From an uncultured Treponema sp. (GTDB taxonomy: Bacteria > Spirochaetota > Spirochaetia > Treponematales > Treponemataceae), in the NCBI GenBank assembly GCA_947170195.1, contig CAMVSS010000005.1, positions 1 to 39,924 of the forward strand: a stretch of DNA of 39,924 bases, read 5' to 3'. Below the pieces are notes generated by a model, which had not been told where the DNA came from, made no database searches, and saw only the letters and a program-made list of their open reading frames with translations. Position 1 is the first letter of the stretch. Each line of letters begins with the position of its first letter. A program made the translations under genes and the position numbers. Below, piece by piece: positions 36,300 to 39,924 of the stretch.

Positions 36300-37220
36300 G
36301 ATTTTGTCATCAGAGTTTTTAATTTACAGATTGCGCTGTTTCTTTTGATCGCGGTGGGTTTCATTGCCGCAAAAACAAAAATCATCACGCCGGTCTCGCG
36401 GAAAAGCCTCTCCGACATTCTGATTCTGATTGTGCTTCCCTGCAATACGGTCGCCTCATTCCTGGGAAACATTGCCGCTGACAAAGAATTCGCCACGGAC
36501 TGTCTGCTCGCGCTTGTGATTTCCGCCGCGATTCAAATTACCGTAACTTTTGCGGGCAGATTTTTATTCGCAAAAATGGACACTGACAAAAAAAATGTCT
36601 GCTCCTACGGAATGATTTGCTCCAATTCAAGTTTTATCGGAATGCCGGTCGCCGAGGCACTGTACGGAAGCATGGGCGTTCTTTTCACTTCGATTTTTCA
36701 GATTCCGATCCGCTTCACGATGTGGACTGCGGGTCTTGCGCTTTTTACCAATGTTGACAGAAAAGCCGCATTCAGAAAACTTGTGACCCATCCGTGCATC
36801 ATCGCGATTTTCGTGGGCTTTGCAGTCATGCTCCTTCCGTTCAAACTGCCAGTTTTCATTTCCAATCCGATTGTGACCGTAAGCCGCTGTACTACCCCGC
36901 TTTCAATGCTCGTAATCGGATCGATTCTTTCGGAGGCTGATTTCAGGACGCTGTTCTCAAAGAAAGTTCTTTATTTTTCTTTCATCAGGCTGATTGCGTT
37001 TCCGCTGCTCGTTTATGCAATACTCAGGCTTACAGGCGTGAATCCGCTTCTTGTCAGCATCGCCGTGATTATGTCTGGAATGCCTGCCGGAAGCACTGCA
37101 TCAATTCTCGCGGATAAATATGACTCCGACGCGCTGTTCGCCTCGCAGATTATTTTTGTCTCCACGCTGATTTCAATCTTTACGATTCCTGTGCTTGGGT
37201 ACCTTGTCGAAAACTTATGA
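36297..37220 (+). CDS. AEC (auxin efflux carrier) family transporter
   Basis: Multi-TM protein with AEC-type motifs (SDILILIVLPCNTVASFL, NSSFIGMPVAEALYG, MSGMPAGSTASILADKY). Confidence 0.85.
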   Translation: MDFVIRVFNLQIALFLLIAVGFIAAKTKIITPVSRKSLSDILILIVLPCNTVASFLGNIAADKEFATDCLLALVISAAIQITVTFAGRFLFAKMDTDKKNVCSYGMICSNSSFIGMPVAEALYGSMGVLFTSIFQIPIRFTMWTAGLALFTNVDRKAAFRKLVTHPCIIAIFVGFAVMLLPFKLPVFISNPIVTVSRCTTPLSMLVIGSILSEADFRTLFSKKVLYFSFIRLIAFPLLVYAILRLTGVNPLLVSIAVIMSGMPAGSTASILADKYDSDALFASQIIFVSTLISIFTIPVLGYLVENL

Positions 37221-37348
37221 ACATGCAGATATGATACCTTTTTATACTCAAAAACATACTAAAGAAGTATGAACCAAAATCATTTTTTACAAAAAAGTTA
37301 TTGAGCGTTTTCGCATTAAAAACTACGCTGATTTCAACAGAGACGATG

Positions 37349-37391
37349 AGGTCAGGAATTGTACCATATGCAATTCCTGACCTTTTTTTTT
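37349..37391 (+). terminator. Intrinsic terminator directly before the SD of the ABC operon (candidate attenuator)
   Basis: AGGTCAGGAATTG-taccatatg-CAATTCCTGACCTTTTTTTTT followed by GGAGG and ATG at 37404. Confidence 0.9.
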
Positions 37392-37403
37392 GGAGGTTTT
37401 GAA

Positions 37404-38156
37404 ATGTCGGAAACAAAAGCAATGATTGATATGCAGCACATCACTATGAGGTATGGCGACCTGACTGTTCTGAACGATATTTCGCTCCAAATCGCAGAGG
37501 GAAGCAAGACTGTCATCATAGGGCCGAGCGGAGCCGGAAAAAGCACGCTCCTGCGCTGCATGAACCTGTTCGAAAAGCCGTATTCGGGAACTGTCTCTGT
37601 AAACGGAATGATGCTCACGAACCAGAAGAACAAAGTTCTGTACAAGGCGCGGCAGGAAATCGGAATGGTTTTCCAGAGCTTCAACCTGTACGCCCACAAG
37701 ACGGTGCTCGAAAACCTCACTTTCGCCCCGATTCTGCTCAGGCACGAGTCAAAAGAAAGCGTAACGGCACGGGCGATGGAGAATCTTGAAAAAGTCGGGC
37801 TTGCCGCAAAAAAAGATTCGTTTCCGAGCCAGCTTTCGGGCGGACAGCAGCAGCGAGTTGCGATTGCCCGCGCGCTCACGATGCGCCCCAAGGTGATTCT
37901 GTTCGATGAGCCGACGAGCGCGCTTGACCCGGAGATGATAAGCGAAGTCCTGAAAATCATGGAGGACGTTGCAAAGGAAAACATTACGATGGTCTTTGTA
38001 ACGCACGAGATGGGATTTGCGCGCCACATTGCGGACAGACTTTTGTTTCTGGAGGGCGGACACATCATCGAGGACGACACGCCTGAAAATGTCATCGAGC
38101 ATCCTAGGAACGAACGAACAAAGCAGTTTTTCGGAAAGATTCTGAAATCGAATTAA
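37404..38156 (+). CDS. Polar amino acid ABC transporter ATP-binding protein
   Basis: [58 protein letters not shown]; start refined to the ATG after GGAGG. Confidence 0.95.
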   Translation: MSETKAMIDMQHITMRYGDLTVLNDISLQIAEGSKTVIIGPSGAGKSTLLRCMNLFEKPYSGTVSVNGMMLTNQKNKVLYKARQEIGMVFQSFNLYAHKTVLENLTFAPILLRHESKESVTARAMENLEKVGLAAKKDSFPSQLSGGQQQRVAIARALTMRPKVILFDEPTSALDPEMISEVLKIMEDVAKENITMVFVTHEMGFARHIADRLLFLEGGHIIEDDTPENVIEHPRNERTKQFFGKILKSN

Positions 38157-38227
38157 TAAAACACTGAAAACACGACAAGTGTTAATCAGCAGATCATTAA
38201 GATTTTTCATAGATGGAGGTAGTAATT

Positions 38228-39007
38228 ATGAAAAAGACGATTGTAAAACTGGTAATGACAGGAATGATGGTTCTTGCGGCAACTTCAGCATTCGCAAAAA
38301 AGACAGAAGTTGACAAAATCAAAAAAGCCGGCGTTCTCAAAGTCGGCTGTAAGGAAGATGTTCCGGGTTACGGCTATCTGAATCCTGCAACGGGAAAACA
38401 TGAGGGTCTTGAAATCGAGATTGCAAAGGCTGTTTCTAAGAAAATACTCGGAAAGGAAAGCGTAAAATTCACCGGCGTCACGGCAAAAACGCGAGGTCCG
38501 CTCGTTGATACTGGCGAGATCGATATGGTTGCGGCAACTTTCACCGTAACCGACGAACGCCGAAAGCTTTGGGATTTTTCTACTATTTATATGCAGGATC
38601 CTGTAGCTCTGATGGTAAAAAAATCAGCAGGAATAGCTTCATTCAAAGAGCTGAACGGAAAGACAATCGGAGTTTCACAGGCTGCAACATCACAGAAGAT
38701 TTTTGAGGCGGCTGCAAAAGAAGCTGGAATCACGGTTAAATTCAACAGCTACGCTTCTTACCCGGAAATCAAAACCGCGCTCGACTCAGGAAGAATCGAT
38801 GCGTTCGGCGTAGACTCTTCAATTCTCGCAGGATATATGGAAGATTCTGTAATGCTCCTGCCAGAAAGATACTCACCGCAGGAATACGGAATTGCGGTAA
38901 AAAAAGGAAACAAAGATCTTCTTGCACTGATTAACGAGACAATTGCCGACATGGAAAAATCCGGCGAAATGGCAAAAATCAAGGCAAAGTTCAACCTGGA
39001 TAAATAA
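38228..39007 (+). CDS. Amino acid ABC transporter substrate-binding protein (family 3)
   Basis: Signal peptide MKKTIVKLVMTGMMVLAATSAFA; GLEIEIAKAVSKKI, DMVAATFTVTDERRKLWDFSTIYMQDPVALMV. Confidence 0.93.
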   Translation: MKKTIVKLVMTGMMVLAATSAFAKKTEVDKIKKAGVLKVGCKEDVPGYGYLNPATGKHEGLEIEIAKAVSKKILGKESVKFTGVTAKTRGPLVDTGEIDMVAATFTVTDERRKLWDFSTIYMQDPVALMVKKSAGIASFKELNGKTIGVSQAATSQKIFEAAAKEAGITVKFNSYASYPEIKTALDSGRIDAFGVDSSILAGYMEDSVMLLPERYSPQEYGIAVKKGNKDLLALINETIADMEKSGEMAKIKAKFNLDK

Positions 39008-39023
39008 CGTTTCTTTCAAAGAT

Positions 39024-39058
39024 GGACATGCCCAAAAACTTCAGTTCCGGGCGTGCCC
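39024..39058 (+). repeat. Hairpin between the substrate-binding protein and permease genes
   Basis: GGACATGCCC-aaaaacttcagttcc-GGGCGTGCCC (one mismatch, one G-U). Confidence 0.7.
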
Positions 39059-39070
39059 AGTGGAGAATTT

Positions 39071-39730
39071 ATGTTCGACTTCAATCGATGGGCACTGCTG
39101 TTTTCTGACTGGCGGGTTTTTGCACAAGGATTTTCAATCACCGTGCTGATTTCCGCGGTCAGTCTGTTTTTTACGATTCTGATCAGTTTTTTGGTGGGAA
39201 TAATCCGCTGCTCACAGAACCGCAAAATCAAGGGAGTGTGCCTCGCATACATCAATTTTTTTCAGAACACGCCGCTTATGGTGCAGCTTCTGTTCATGTA
39301 CAACGTGCTTCCGCGAATCGGAATCACTTTGAGTCCGTTTGCGTGCGGCTGTCTCGGACTTTCGCTGTACACGGGAGCGTTCGGAGCAAGCGTCATCGAG
39401 TCTTCGATAAAGGCGATTCCGAAAGGTCAGACTGAAGCCGCACTGAGTCAGGGAATGAGCTACGTTCAGTCGCTGTTTTTCATAATCATTCCGCAGACAA
39501 TCAGAATTGCGATTCCGCCTATGACGAATCAGTGCGTGAACATGATAAAAAACTCCGCCACGCTCACCGTCGTGACTGCCGGAGAACTGATGTACCGCGC
39601 GGACGGTTGGGCTTCGGACTACGGTTGTTATACGCAGGCATTCATCATATCGGCATTTTTGTATTTGATTTTGTGTCTCCCGCTTTCGAAATGGGCGGAA
39701 CATCTTGAAAAAAAGGCGGCAAGGGGATGA
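39071..39730 (+). CDS. Amino acid ABC transporter permease
   Basis: His/Glu/Gln/Arg/opine-type permease features (GFSITVLISAVSLFF, YINFFQNTPLMVQLLFMYNVLP, EAALSQGMSYVQSLFFIIIPQTIRIAIPPMTNQCVNMIKNSA). Confidence 0.94.
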   Translation: MFDFNRWALLFSDWRVFAQGFSITVLISAVSLFFTILISFLVGIIRCSQNRKIKGVCLAYINFFQNTPLMVQLLFMYNVLPRIGITLSPFACGCLGLSLYTGAFGASVIESSIKAIPKGQTEAALSQGMSYVQSLFFIIIPQTIRIAIPPMTNQCVNMIKNSATLTVVTAGELMYRADGWASDYGCYTQAFIISAFLYLILCLPLSKWAEHLEKKAARG

Positions 39731-39924
39731 GCGATTTTATTTCTATCACAACGGCATTATTCCTTTTGAGGGGGCTTGGCGTAACGCTCCTGATAGCCCT
39801 GTTCACAATCATCGTGAGTTTTCTGGTCGGTTCGATTCTCGGCGTGGCTAAATTCCTGCAGAAAGGAATTCCCGCAAAAATCGCCGCGACCTATATCGAC
39901 ATTGCGCGAAACCTTCCGCTTCTG
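39727..39924 (+). CDS. Second amino acid ABC transporter permease (partial, truncated by window end)
   Basis: ATGA overlap with the upstream gene; MSDFISITTALFLLRGLGVTLLIALFTIIVSFLVGSILG...ATYIDIARNLPLL. Confidence 0.9.
   Translation, partial: MSDFISITTALFLLRGLGVTLLIALFTIIVSFLVGSILGVAKFLQKGIPAKIAATYIDIARNLPLL

Noticed and set aside
37359-37403. N-terminal extension of the ABC ATPase ORF
   Set aside because: The upstream start lies inside the terminator hairpin; GGAGG plus ATG at 37404 is clearly better.
37352-38095. 247-aa minus-strand ORF
   Set aside because: Antisense to the ABC ATPase; Ser/Arg/Ile-rich shadow frame.
1-39924. CRISPR array, IS element, integrase or prophage
   Set aside because: No regularly spaced direct repeats and no transposase, integrase or phage-type proteins were found in the ORF translations.

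Overview
This looks like a chromosomal window from a spirochaete, probably a Treponema (TmpA/TmpB-like lipoprotein/LysM pair, HPr/HprK without other PTS genes nearby, XPB-type helicase). The genus is inferred from gene content and was not searched. About 30 CDSs, one tRNA-Leu(CAA) and several intrinsic terminators or hairpins are supported. Gene blocks: CDP-alcohol phosphatidyltransferase and a cytidylate-kinase-like/BON protein; NUDIX; tmpAB-like; a PC4/YdbC protein; hprK-ptsH-lexA-holA; a c-di-GMP operon (GGDEF + HD-GYP-like + solute-binding lipoprotein); hpf; comM; recQ; an XPB helicase with a large partner; an SDF symporter; PAS-GGDEF-EAL; apbE; a BNR/Asp-box propeller protein; uxuA-uxuB-lacI; metE; two LysR regulators; a 2-hydroxyacid dehydrogenase with an AEC transporter; and a polar amino-acid ABC operon that runs off the right edge. 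No CRISPR array, transposase or prophage was seen. The strongest unexplained signals are: (1) a recurrent promoter geometry with the -10 box 6-8 nt before ATG and no Shine-Dalgarno, suggesting leaderless mRNAs for up to nine genes; (2) an intrinsic terminator placed between the leader and the Shine-Dalgarno of the amino-acid ABC operon, with a possible Asn/Gln/His-rich leader peptide; (3) a dispersed family of intergenic hairpins, including three in tandem; (4) a near-perfect 38-bp palindrome at the uxuA promoter; (5) an HD-GYP protein with both signature motifs altered, in an operon with a GGDEF protein and a sugar-binding-type lipoprotein.
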